Source: Deinococcus ficus
GTDB lineage: Bacteria > Deinococcota > Deinococci > Deinococcales > Deinococcaceae
NCBI RefSeq assembly: GCF_003444775.1
Contig: NZ_CP021081.1
Coordinates: 422,001 to 486,000 of the forward strand
Direction of reading: 5' to 3'
DNA: 64,000 nucleotides
The position numbers were made by a program, and so were the translations under genes. The first letter of the stretch is position 1. Every line of letters begins with the position of its first letter. This document shows positions 62,230 through 64,000 of the stretch, in pieces. The notes beneath the pieces were generated by a model. The model did no database searches. It was not told the origin of the DNA and was given only the letters and a program-made list of their open reading frames with translations.

Positions 62230-64000
<1,771 letters not shown>

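Overview
The window looks like a chromosomal segment of a Deinococcus species. It is very GC-rich. Its ribosomal proteins, EF-Tu and LysN (alpha-aminoadipate lysine pathway) look Deinococcus-Thermus-like. Many genes carry a -10 hexamer (TANNNT) only 5-8 bases before the start codon, the leaderless promoter layout known from Deinococcus. I see no insertion sequence, integrase, phage gene, replication origin or CRISPR array. Almost all of it reads as core genome, and several genes are oddly arranged or oddly built.

Layout. 1-4.8 kb (minus strand): the 5' part of rimO, a 600-base gene-free stretch with two related hairpins, hisD, an unknown protein and deoB. 5-9.4 kb (plus): lptB with a DUF3084 coiled-coil membrane protein, an orphan ABC sugar-binding protein and a small membrane protein. 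9.4-12.95 kb (minus): a potassium uptake cluster with two overlapping trkH/ktrB genes and one trkA/ktrA. 13-15.1 kb (plus): a TrmN-like RNA methyltransferase and a Gfo/Idh/MocA oxidoreductase. 15.2-17.7 kb (minus): comEA-comEC (DNA uptake). 17.8-25.9 kb (plus): tuf followed by the S10/spc ribosomal operon up to rpsN, tightly packed, led by a consensus promoter plus a 185-base untranslated leader and closed by an intrinsic terminator. 26.3-28.2 kb: nrfHA, an ammonia-forming nitrite reductase whose catalytic heme motif is CxxCH instead of CxxCK.

28.3-35.9 kb: a protein of six exact 22-residue repeats, a Mg-chelatase/MoxR-type ATPase, mazG-like plus lysN (minus), fba, a secreted unknown, lpd (minus) and a PNPOx-fold protein. 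35.9-40.7 kb (minus): a Pro-rich secreted protein and sufCBD (Fe-S cluster assembly) behind a small inverted repeat. 41-43.8 kb: dcu-aspA (C4-dicarboxylate exchange and aspartate deamination). 43.9-46.7 kb: exbB-exbD and a TonB-like gene with a 300-residue proline-rich spacer and a non-TonB C-terminus. 46.8-49.8 kb: coaX, a secreted unknown, and a PhoU-like/pit phosphate operon with a Pho-box-like direct repeat. 49.9-53 kb: a large secreted multidomain alpha-amylase. 53.2-54.7 kb: DUF427 and an FAD oxidoreductase. 54.8-60 kb: an envelope operon (SpoIID-domain protein, LptD-like barrel with the four-cysteine pattern, lipoprotein). 60-64 kb: a serine hydrolase, tRNA-Asp, an orphan nucleotidyltransferase and the 5' part of speA.

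Themes: envelope biogenesis (lptB/DUF3084 and spoIID-lptD-lipoprotein in a genus regarded as lacking LPS, plus the Exb/TonB-like motor), respiration under low oxygen (nrfHA, dcu-aspA), and ion and phosphate homeostasis (trk/ktr, pit). The best leads for something undescribed are the envelope operon, the Exb/TonB-like motor, the 22-residue repeat protein and the NrfA variant.
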